This document shows, piece after piece, positions 58,266 to 64,000 of a DNA stretch of 64,000 nucleotides (within the stretch, counting starts at the first letter, position 1; the number at the start of each line of letters is the position of its first letter). Under the pieces are notes generated by a model. The model was not told the origin of the DNA and searched no databases. It saw nothing but the letters and a program-made list of their open reading frames with translations. A program made the position numbers and the translations under genes. The stretch comes from DATLLN01 sp963720885 (GTDB lineage: Bacteria; Actinomycetota; Thermoleophilia; Gaiellales; JAICJC01). Where the stretch lies: positions 248,001-312,000 of the forward strand of contig CAVRGW010000004.1 of the NCBI GenBank assembly GCA_963720885.1, in the 5' to 3' direction.

Positions 58266-59194
58266 CGCTCCAGGAGCAGATCCGGGCGAACCGGCGGCGC
58301 ACCGCGGTGGTGTTCCTCGGGTTCGCGGTGCTGATCCTTGCGTTCGTCGCGATCATCGGCGGTGCCTACAGCCCGGGGCTGGCCGGGGTGCTCGGCATCT
58401 TCATGATCGGCTACGGGGTGATCTCGTACTTCGCGTCGGGCCGGATCATCGCCGCCGTCTCCCATGCGAAGCCGGTGACGAAGCAGGATCAGCCGCGGGT
58501 GTACCGGCTGCTCGAGAACGTCGCGATCGCCGCCGGGCTGCCGCAGACGCCGGATCTCTACCTGATCGACGACAGCTCGCCGAACGCGTTCGCGGCCGGG
58601 CGCGACCCGAAGCACGCGTACGTCGCCGTCACGTCGGGGCTGCTTACGCTGATGGACGACCGGGAGCTGGAGGGCGTGCTCGCGCACGAGGTCGGGCACA
58701 TCCGCAACCGCGACGTCAAGCTGATGAGCATCGCCGCGGTGCTGGTCGGCGCGATCGCGCTGGCTGCCGACATGCTGATGCGGATCACGATCTTCGGCGG
58801 CTCGGACAGCCGCGAGGGCGGCCTCGGGGCACTCGGCGTGGCGGCCGGCCTGATCGCCGCCGTGCTGGCGCCGATCGGCGCGTCGCTCCTGCAGATGTCG
58901 CTCTCCCGCCGTCGCGAGTACCTGGCCGATGCGGCCGCCGTGGAGTTCACCGGCGACGCCGAGGGGATGGCGCTGGCCCTCGCCGCGCTGCGCGACGACC
59001 ACCAGCCGCTCAAGCACGTGACGCGGGCGACTGCGCATCTCTACATCGAGTCGCCGCTGCGCGACCACAAGGGCCTGCGCTCGAGCCTGGGCGGCATGTT
59101 CGACACGCACCCGCCGCTCGAGGATCGGATCGCGACGCTCGAGAAGATCGGCGGCTTCACGCTCCCCGCCGCCGCGCCGGCCGGCCAGGGCTGA
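58262..59194 (+). CDS. M48-family (HtpX-like) membrane zinc protease
   Basis: A 310-residue protease with two N-terminal membrane helices (15-35, 41-60), the zinc motif H142-E143-VG-H146 (AHEVGHIRNRD), two further helices and the third ligand in SRRREYLADAAAVEF. The C-terminal block FDTHPPLEDRIATLEKIGGF is typical. HtpX degrades misfolded membrane proteins. GTG 58262 is coupled to lemA. Confidence 0.94.
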   Translation: MTLQEQIRANRRRTAVVFLGFAVLILAFVAIIGGAYSPGLAGVLGIFMIGYGVISYFASGRIIAAVSHAKPVTKQDQPRVYRLLENVAIAAGLPQTPDLYLIDDSSPNAFAAGRDPKHAYVAVTSGLLTLMDDRELEGVLAHEVGHIRNRDVKLMSIAAVLVGAIALAADMLMRITIFGGSDSREGGLGALGVAAGLIAAVLAPIGASLLQMSLSRRREYLADAAAVEFTGDAEGMALALAALRDDHQPLKHVTRATAHLYIESPLRDHKGLRSSLGGMFDTHPPLEDRIATLEKIGGFTLPAAAPAGQG

Positions 59195-59293
59195 CCCGGG
59201 CCGCTCGCGGTCTCTCCCGCCGCGCCGGCCGTGCCGACTCTGTCAACGGCGTCACAGATCCGTGCCGATTCGCGCGCGCCCGCCGTCGGCCCT

Positions 59294-59365
59294 GGCACTG
59301 TGCCCGGCACCGACCCCGGCACGGCGCCCGGCACCGTGCCGGGCACTGTGCCCGGCACGCGGCGG
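59294..59365. repeat. Tandem 12-nt repeat, six units (consensus GGCACNGTGCCC)
   Basis: Units start at 59294, 59306, 59318, 59330, 59342 and 59354: GGCACTGTGCCC, GGCACCGACCCC, GGCACGGCGCCC, GGCACCGTGCCG, GGCACTGTGCCC and a partial GGCACGCGGCGG. The unit is itself nearly palindromic. It lies in the 288-nt gap between the convergent M48 protease and EAL-HDOD genes. Confidence 0.9.
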
Positions 59366-59444
59366 CCGGGCTTCCGGCGCGTCACGAACCCGTCGACGCG
59401 GTCACGGAACGCGCGTGGATCACCAACGGCGGCACGTTTACTCC

Positions 59445-59468
59445 GGTACCGACCCCGGCACCGTGCCG
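59445..59468. repeat. Second cluster of the 12-nt repeat, two units
   Basis: GGTACCGACCCC and GGCACCGTGCCG, in the same orientation as the main array 80 nt upstream, ending 15 nt from the EAL-HDOD stop. Confidence 0.75.
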
Positions 59469-59482
59469 GTGTCTGCCGGAGC

Positions 59483-60790
59483 TCAGCTCTCGCCGGTGGT
59501 GGCGGAGCAGGCCTCGTCGGCCCAGCGCACCGCCTCGAGATAGGCGTCGCGCAGGATCACGTCCGCCGCCGGCGACCCGCCGGCCAGCGACTCGAAGCGG
59601 CCACGCTCGTAGGTCAGCACCCACGTCAGCAGCTCGCCGAGCAGCCCGTCGCCGGTCAGCAGCGCCTGGCTGACCTCGTTCGAGAGCGGCAGCTCGGACA
59701 GCACGTCCTCCATCCGCATGCTCATCAGCGCATCGAGCACCGAGAACAGGCCGACAGTGAACGCCGCCTCGGGATCCACGGTGCCGAGCGCCCCGGCGAT
59801 CCGCTCGGCCATCTTCGCGCGCACCATCGCCACCCGCACGAGCTCGCTCGGCTGGTCGTCGATCTCGGCCAGCGTCAGCAGCATCGCCCAGCTGCGCACG
59901 TTGCGCGAGCCGAGCAGCACGATCGCGTCGTGCACCGAGTCGACCCGGCGGGGGAGGGAGAAGTACGCCGAGTTGATGAACCGCAGCAGCCGGTACGAAA
60001 CGCCGAGGTCGCGGCTGATCACGGCGTCGAGCTCCTCGAGCTCCACGTCCGGGTTCTGCAGCGCGGCGACCAGCTCGACCTGCGCCAGCCGGCCTGCGGG
60101 CACGCCCTTGCCGGTCACGGTCTTCGGCTGGCAGAAGAAGTAGCCCTGGAACAGCTCGAACCCGGCCTCCTTGCAGCGGTCGAACGCCTCGTGGTTTTCG
60201 ATCCGCTCGGCCACCAGCCGGATGCCGCGGCTCGAGAGCTCGTGCGCCTGGTCGCTCAGCTGCTGGTCGCTGAAGGACAGCGCGTCCAGCTTGACCATGT
60301 CGGCCACGGCCAGCAGCGGCTCGGACTCCTCGCGCAGCACGAAGTCGTCGAGCACGATCTGGTAGCCCTTCTCGCGCAGCTCGGCCAGCTTCGCGCGCAC
60401 GTCCAGATCGAACGCGTCCGTTCGGCCCAGCTCAAGCGCCACGCGGTCGGCGGGTAGGAGCGTCGCGAACTCGTTGAGGATGAACTCGCGCGTGACGTTG
60501 ACGAAACAGATCCGGTTGCCGACCAGCGCCTCGAGGCCGATGTCGGCGATCGTCGTGACGATCGTGCTGGCCGTGGCCGCGTTGTCGTCGGTGAATTCGG
60601 CCGTCTCCACGTCGGCGGCGCGGAACAACATCTCGTACCCGAACACGTCGAGCCGGCGGTCGTAGATCGGCTGTCGCGCGACAAAGGTCGGCGAGGCGTC
60701 GCTCGACCCCGCATCTGCTATTGCACGTGACAACGACGGCGGCGGCCATGACTGCAGCCGTCGCGCGAGCGACCATCCGTTCTCGTCCAT
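59483..60790 (-). CDS. EAL-HDOD signalling protein (YuxH-like)
   Basis: A 435-residue protein with an EAL domain (about 35-235) and a HDOD domain (about 240-430). The EAL triplet reads EML (FGYEMLFRAA), while several acidic or metal-site residues persist (LDDFVL, VKLDAL, AERIEN, FQGYFFCQP). HDOD blocks are YRLLRFINSAYFSLPRRVDS and AIVLLGSRNVRSWAMLL. It may bind rather than cleave c-di-GMP. ATG 60790 has GAGGGGG upstream; a longer frame begins at 60817. Confidence 0.9.
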   Translation of the reverse strand: MDENGWSLARRLQSWPPPSLSRAIADAGSSDASPTFVARQPIYDRRLDVFGYEMLFRAADVETAEFTDDNAATASTIVTTIADIGLEALVGNRICFVNVTREFILNEFATLLPADRVALELGRTDAFDLDVRAKLAELREKGYQIVLDDFVLREESEPLLAVADMVKLDALSFSDQQLSDQAHELSSRGIRLVAERIENHEAFDRCKEAGFELFQGYFFCQPKTVTGKGVPAGRLAQVELVAALQNPDVELEELDAVISRDLGVSYRLLRFINSAYFSLPRRVDSVHDAIVLLGSRNVRSWAMLLTLAEIDDQPSELVRVAMVRAKMAERIAGALGTVDPEAAFTVGLFSVLDALMSMRMEDVLSELPLSNEVSQALLTGDGLLGELLTWVLTYERGRFESLAGGSPAADVILRDAYLEAVRWADEACSATTGES

Positions 60791-60891
60791 GCTTACCCCC
60801 TCGGAGCGCGGTTCCACGTCTCAACAACGTGTCGCCATCGAAGGCGGCATGCTGGATCGCTCGATCGGGTGAACGGCCGGTCCGATATCGG

Positions 60892-62256
60892 TCAGCCGCG
60901 GGCCAGATCGGCGCGGATCGCGGCGCGCCGCACCTTGCCGGTGGCGGTGCGCGGCAGCTCCTCCACGAACCGCAGCGACCGCGGGTACTTGTACGGCGCC
61001 GTGGATTCGCGGACGTGCGTGCGCAGCCGGTCGGCGAGCTCGTCCGACGGCACGGCGCCGGGCGCCAGCACCACGTCGGCGTGGACGATCTGCCCGCGAT
61101 CGTGATCGGGCAGGCCGACGGCGGCCGCCTCGGCCACTGCCGGATGCGAGCGGAGGGCCGCCTCGACCTCGCCCGGCCCGATCCGGTAGCCGGACGACGA
61201 GATCACGTCATCCCGCCGGCCCTCGTACCAGAGCCGTCCATCGGCGTCCTGGCGGACGAGGTCGCCTGTGTGCCAGATCCCGGCCTGGAGCGAGCGGCCG
61301 GTCGCCTCCCGATCGTCCAGGTAGCCCATGAACAGCGTCGGCAGCGTCGATGCGACGACGCACAGCTCCCCGTCGGCGACCTGGACGGCGACTCCGGGCA
61401 GCGGCCGGCCCAGCGATCCCGGCACCGGCTGCTCGCCGGCCAGAACGCCCGCCACCGCACCGGTCTCGGTCTGGCCGTAGCCGTCGCGGACGGCGATCCC
61501 GTGCACCTCGCGCCAGCGCTCGACGGTTGCTGCGTCCAGCGCCTCGCCGGCCGCCACCGCCTCGCGCACGCTGGACAGGTCGGCCGATTGGAACTCGCCG
61601 GCAGCCGCGCAGCGGCGGTACTCGGTCGGCGACATGCAGAGCACGTCCGGTGCGACCACACCGATCAGCTCGAGCCGCTCGGCGGCGTCGAACCGGCCCG
61701 CGTGCAACACCGTCTCCGCGCCGGCCAGCTCGGACGCCAGCCAGGCGTTGCGCAGCGACTTCGACCACCCGGTGGCGGCGGTGCACCACACCCGGTCGCC
61801 CGGCCGCACGCCCATCCAGCGCTCCGTCTGCAGCCGGTTGGCGTCGACGTACCCCCGCCGGTGCAGCGCGCCCTTCGGCCCGCCCTCGGTACCGGAGGTA
61901 AACAGCAGGAACGCCGGCGTGTCCGCCGCGAGCTCCGGTGCCGGCGGTGCCGCATCGGCGAACGGCAGGTCTCCCGGCTCGAGCAGCGTCCGCACGGCGT
62001 CCGAGCGCGCGATGCGGTCCGCCAGGTCGCTCGCGGTCAGCAGCTCGGGGCAGGGCAGGGACACCGCGCCGATCCGCCAGAGGGCGCGCATCGCGACCAG
62101 CCACTCGAGCCCCTTTCCGAGCCGCACCAGGACGACGTCGCCCACAGAGACACCGCTGCCGGCGAGGCCCGCTGCGGCACGGTCGGTGAGCTCGTCGAGT
62201 TCGGCCGCCCCGACCGTACGCTGCGCCCCGCTCTGGTTGACGATCAGAGCCCGCAC
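60892..62256 (-). CDS. AMP-dependent acyl-CoA synthetase/ligase-like protein, short form
   Basis: A 454-residue member of the ANL superfamily. The P-loop is FTSGTEGGPKGALH (119-132), then VRDGYGQTETGAV, IWHTGDLVRQDADG and the C-terminal PRTATGKVRRAAIR with the catalytic Lys. It is about 80-100 residues shorter than usual, mainly in the N-terminal subdomain. Acid substrate unknown. GTG 62256 has a TAGGCT box 9 nt upstream. Confidence 0.9.
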   Translation of the reverse strand: MRALIVNQSGAQRTVGAAELDELTDRAAAGLAGSGVSVGDVVLVRLGKGLEWLVAMRALWRIGAVSLPCPELLTASDLADRIARSDAVRTLLEPGDLPFADAAPPAPELAADTPAFLLFTSGTEGGPKGALHRRGYVDANRLQTERWMGVRPGDRVWCTAATGWSKSLRNAWLASELAGAETVLHAGRFDAAERLELIGVVAPDVLCMSPTEYRRCAAAGEFQSADLSSVREAVAAGEALDAATVERWREVHGIAVRDGYGQTETGAVAGVLAGEQPVPGSLGRPLPGVAVQVADGELCVVASTLPTLFMGYLDDREATGRSLQAGIWHTGDLVRQDADGRLWYEGRRDDVISSSGYRIGPGEVEAALRSHPAVAEAAAVGLPDHDRGQIVHADVVLAPGAVPSDELADRLRTHVRESTAPYKYPRSLRFVEELPRTATGKVRRAAIRADLARG

Positions 62257-62265
62257 GCCGCGCGG

Positions 62266-62271
62266 AGCCTA
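62266..62271 (-). promoter_or_regulatory. Candidate -10 box of the acyl-CoA ligase gene
   Basis: TAGGCT on the minus strand, 9 nt before GTG 62256; about 15 nt from the divergent TACAGT box at 62286. Confidence 0.45.
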
Positions 62272-62285
62272 CCGGTGCGCGGGGG

Positions 62286-62291
62286 TACAGT
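62286..62291 (+). promoter_or_regulatory. Candidate -10 box of the 62298 gene (leaderless)
   Basis: TACAGT, 6 nt, GTG 62298. No Shine-Dalgarno. Confidence 0.5.
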
Positions 62292-62297
62292 GTTCGA

Positions 62298-62663
62298 GTG
62301 AGCGTACCGACCTCACAGGGTCTGCTGATCGGCCTCGTCGGCGTGCCGCGCTTCGCGGAGCGGGCGCTGGAGATCGAGCAGCGGACGGCGTCGCACCGTC
62401 GCCGCCTCGCGGCGGCGCGCCGCGAGCTCGAGACCGCCTACGGCGAGGGCGACCTGCTTGCCGCGGCGCTGCGGCGGGTGGCGCGGTCGTGGTGCTTCGA
62501 CGACGTCAACGGGCTGATCGACGAGCACAACCGGTGGTTTCCGATCGAGCGGAACCTGCCGCTCGATCCTGCGACCGGCGAGTACCTGCCGGTGCTCGGC
62601 CGCACGCACCGGCTGGAGCGGCTCGGCCCGGGCTGGGCGGCCGCGGCGATCACGGCGCCTTAA
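62298..62663 (+). CDS. Uncharacterised 121-residue protein
   Basis: A soluble protein with a helical first half (FAERALEIEQRTASHRRRL, ARRELETAYGEGDLLAAALR) and a compact second half (SWCFDDVNGLIDEHNRWFPI, ERNLPLDPATGEYLPVLGRT). It is rich in Arg and Trp/Phe, with no motif I recognise. It diverges from the acyl-CoA ligase gene with 41 nt between starts and overlapping promoters. Confidence 0.75.
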   Translation: MSVPTSQGLLIGLVGVPRFAERALEIEQRTASHRRRLAAARRELETAYGEGDLLAAALRRVARSWCFDDVNGLIDEHNRWFPIERNLPLDPATGEYLPVLGRTHRLERLGPGWAAAAITAP

Positions 62664-62670
62664 AGCACGC

Positions 62671-62705
62671 GACCCCCCGGCCGGATCGCTCCGGACAGGG
62701 GGGTC
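62671..62705. terminator. Hairpin between the 62298 gene and flp, possible terminator
   Basis: GACCCCCC pairs with GGGGGGTC (8 bp), with an inner CCGG/CCGG pair. It lies between convergent genes and has no U-tract on either strand, so its role as terminator is tentative. Confidence 0.5.
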
Positions 62706-62723
62706 ACGCGGAGAAGCCGATGA

Positions 62724-62894
62724 TTACATCGCGCTGGTGACGCTGGCGATCACGTCGGAAATCGTGCCAGACAGGAGCGTCAGGGCGCCGACAACAGCGA
62801 CGGTGATGACACCCAGCACGACGGCGTACTCGGCCATGGTCTGGCCCTCGTCGTCGCTCATGCTGGTGAACAGGCGGTTCAGGTACTCGATCAA
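62724..62894 (-). CDS. Flp-family type IVb pilin
   Basis: A 56-residue prepilin. After MIEYLNRLFTSMSDDEG it has the cleavage and helix motif GQTMAEYAVVLGVIT, with the conserved Glu-Tyr pair, then VAVVGALTLLSG. It assembles into tight-adherence (tad) pili in other bacteria. The start is TTG 62894, supported by AGGAGGTG 8 nt upstream; no ATG or GTG fits. No tad secretion genes are in the window, so it is a lone pilin gene here. Confidence 0.9.
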   Translation of the reverse strand: MIEYLNRLFTSMSDDEGQTMAEYAVVLGVITVAVVGALTLLSGTISDVIASVTSAM

Positions 62895-62921
62895 GGGGAT
62901 TCACCTCCTCCGGGGCTTGAC

Positions 62922-62945
62922 GCAGGTGAACCTGCTGACTCAGCA
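62922..62945. promoter_or_regulatory. Two overlapping inverted repeats upstream of flp
   Basis: GCAGGT-GA-ACCTGC (62922-62935) overlaps the perfect odd palindrome TGCTGACTCAGCA (62933-62945). They lie 28-51 nt before the flp TTG. Short spacers make them better operators than RNA hairpins. The rest of the 221-nt gap up to 63115 shows only a possible TAGGGT -10 (63042-63047) for the next gene. Confidence 0.45.
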
Positions 62946-63115
62946 TCGGCCGGACGCGGATCCCTCGCCATAGCTCGAAAGGGGGGAAGACGTACCTGGT
63001 TCGAGGGCGTCAAAATCTGGCGGATTTGGGATGCTTTTGGTAGGGTCGCCCCCGTTGCGGCCCGGGCAGTATCAGCCGCTTCTTGATGCAGTCGGATCTC
63101 GAATGGGGAGGGATC

Positions 63116-64000
63116 GTGAGACGTACACTCGGGGCGGTGCTGGTGCTTGCCGCCGGCCTCGCAGTCACCGGTGCCGGCACAGCGGGCGCAGTGCCCGGGT
63201 CCGGAGGGCGCTTGACAGACGCGCCGCAGCGGGTCGCAGACGCGAAGCCGAAGCCGATCTTCGCGCGCAAGTGGCAGCAGCAGAAGTTCGCCGCAGCCGA
63301 TCTGGTCGCCCAGGGGAAGGCGACCGTCATGCCCAACGGCAACGTGCGGCTGCCCAACGGGCAGTTCGTGGACTACGCCCTCGAGGGCGAGGATCACATC
63401 GTGACGCTGCTGGCCGACTTCACCGACCCGCAGCACGGGCAGATTCCAAAGCCCGATCGCACGCAGGACAACAGCACCTACTGGGTGCCCAACTTCAACC
63501 GGGCGCACTACCAGGACGAGCTCTTCAGCACGGGCGGCGGCAGCACGGGCTCGCCGTCGATGCACGACTACTACCTCCAGCAGTCCTCCGGCCGCTACAC
63601 GGTGGTCGGCCAGGTCTCGAACTGGGTGCACATCAATCAGCCCGAGTCGGAGTTCGGCGCCAACGGCCCGGACGGTGACGGTTCGGACAACGCGAACGGC
63701 GCGGTCTATCGCGTGATCAAGGCCGGGCTGGATGCCACGGCCGGCGGCGTGTCCGGCATCAACTGGTCGCCGTCCAAGGTCGATGTCTGGGATCGCTACG
63801 ACTGCGACGGCGACGGCAATTTCGACGAGCCTGACGGCTACGTCGACCACTTCCAGATGGTGCATGCCGGCGAGGGTGAAGATGCCGGCGGCGGCGCACA
63901 GGGCGGCGACGCCATCTGGAGCCACAGCTCGTACGCCAACGAGGCCGGCGCCGGCACGTCCGGGCCCGCCAAGTGCAAGCTGGGCGGCTATCGCGTGCCC
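63116..64000 (+). CDS. Secreted M6 (immune inhibitor A-like) metalloprotease, N-terminal part
   Basis: About 295 residues before the window ends. A signal peptide (1-29, ending TAGA) is followed by a propeptide-like stretch and the M6 domain. Diagnostic blocks are IVTLLADFTDPQHGQIPKP, YYLQQSSGRYTVVGQVSNWV and FQMVHAGEGEDAGGGAQGGD followed by AIWSHSS. The HExxH zinc site would lie just beyond the edge. GTG 63116 has GGGGAGGG upstream. A secreted protease acting on extracellular proteins is likely. Confidence 0.9.
   Translation, partial: MRRTLGAVLVLAAGLAVTGAGTAGAVPGSGGRLTDAPQRVADAKPKPIFARKWQQQKFAAADLVAQGKATVMPNGNVRLPNGQFVDYALEGEDHIVTLLADFTDPQHGQIPKPDRTQDNSTYWVPNFNRAHYQDELFSTGGGSTGSPSMHDYYLQQSSGRYTVVGQVSNWVHINQPESEFGANGPDGDGSDNANGAVYRVIKAGLDATAGGVSGINWSPSKVDVWDRYDCDGDGNFDEPDGYVDHFQMVHAGEGEDAGGGAQGGDAIWSHSSYANEAGAGTSGPAKCKLGGYRVP

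Noticed and set aside
59294..59468. CRISPR-like array
   Set aside because: Units are contiguous 12-mers without spacers, and no cas genes are present.

Overview
The window is a stretch of a high-GC chromosome, most likely from an actinobacterium of the class Thermoleophilia (Gaiellales/Solirubrobacterales type). This rests on base composition, heavy GTG/TTG start use, many genes that seem leaderless (a TANNNT box 6-9 nt before the start codon), a complete 14-gene nuo operon including the extra N7 cluster of NuoG, a DUF5317 gene behind a c-di-GMP gene, and CIRCE control of groESL. The genus cannot be fixed from sequence alone. I saw no rRNA, tRNA, CRISPR array, insertion sequence or phage gene, and no gene-free stretch longer than 300 nt.

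Layout. 1-2262: end of a DUF1028 gene, a UPF0173-type metallo-hydrolase, a small membrane protein and an L,D-transpeptidase. 2264-16472 (minus): nuoABCDEF-x-GHIJKLMN, complex I, nearly every junction a 4-nt ATGA/GTGA overlap, with an unknown 58-residue ORF (x) between nuoF and nuoG. 16662-22800: A-type Fe-S carrier, pirin, ferredoxin-NADP reductase, Mug glycosylase, fumarase, a frameshifted amidotransferase, a small membrane-anchored protein and an alpha/beta hydrolase without its nucleophile. 22834-28774 (minus): E1alpha-E1beta-E2 of a 2-oxoacid dehydrogenase with lipB, lipA, a cupin and a mini-zincin. 28843-30470: zinc ribbon, degenerate GGDEF protein and degenerate metallo-beta-lactamase-like protein. 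30467-33778: serine hydrolase, ASCH, NUDIX, MFS exporter. 33740-35875: groES-groEL with two CIRCE operators, a strong promoter and a strong terminator.

35883-40468: diguanylate cyclase with a structured leader, then three envelope-lipid or glycan membrane proteins. 40453-47107: two M20 peptidases, a molybdopterin oxidoreductase, YgfZ, a TPR protein, a GNAT and a CapA-like secreted protein. 47305-49877: a 30-residue peptide, a GGDEF/HD-GYP membrane protein and DUF5317. 49858-53410: copper group (CopC-CopD fusion, YcnI, membrane protein). 53466-57307: DUF1501, DUF1800 and a secreted protein. 57369-59194: small protein, LemA, M48 protease. 59294-59468: 12-nt tandem repeats. 59483-62663: EAL-HDOD protein, acyl-CoA ligase-like protein and a small unknown. 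62724-64000: lone Flp pilin and the start of an M6 protease.

Functionally this is an aerobic housekeeping region: NADH oxidation, pyruvate or branched-chain oxoacid oxidation with lipoylation, fumarase and Fe-S assembly. It is interleaved with an unusual density of c-di-GMP proteins (four in about 31 kb) and cell-surface genes. The most notable items are the recurrent leaderless promoter pattern, a GGDEF protein with a broken catalytic site but an intact inhibitory site, an alpha/beta hydrolase with glycine at the nucleophile position, an 18-bp perfect palindrome between pirin and ferredoxin reductase, two miniproteins in conserved contexts, and two families of intergenic repeats.
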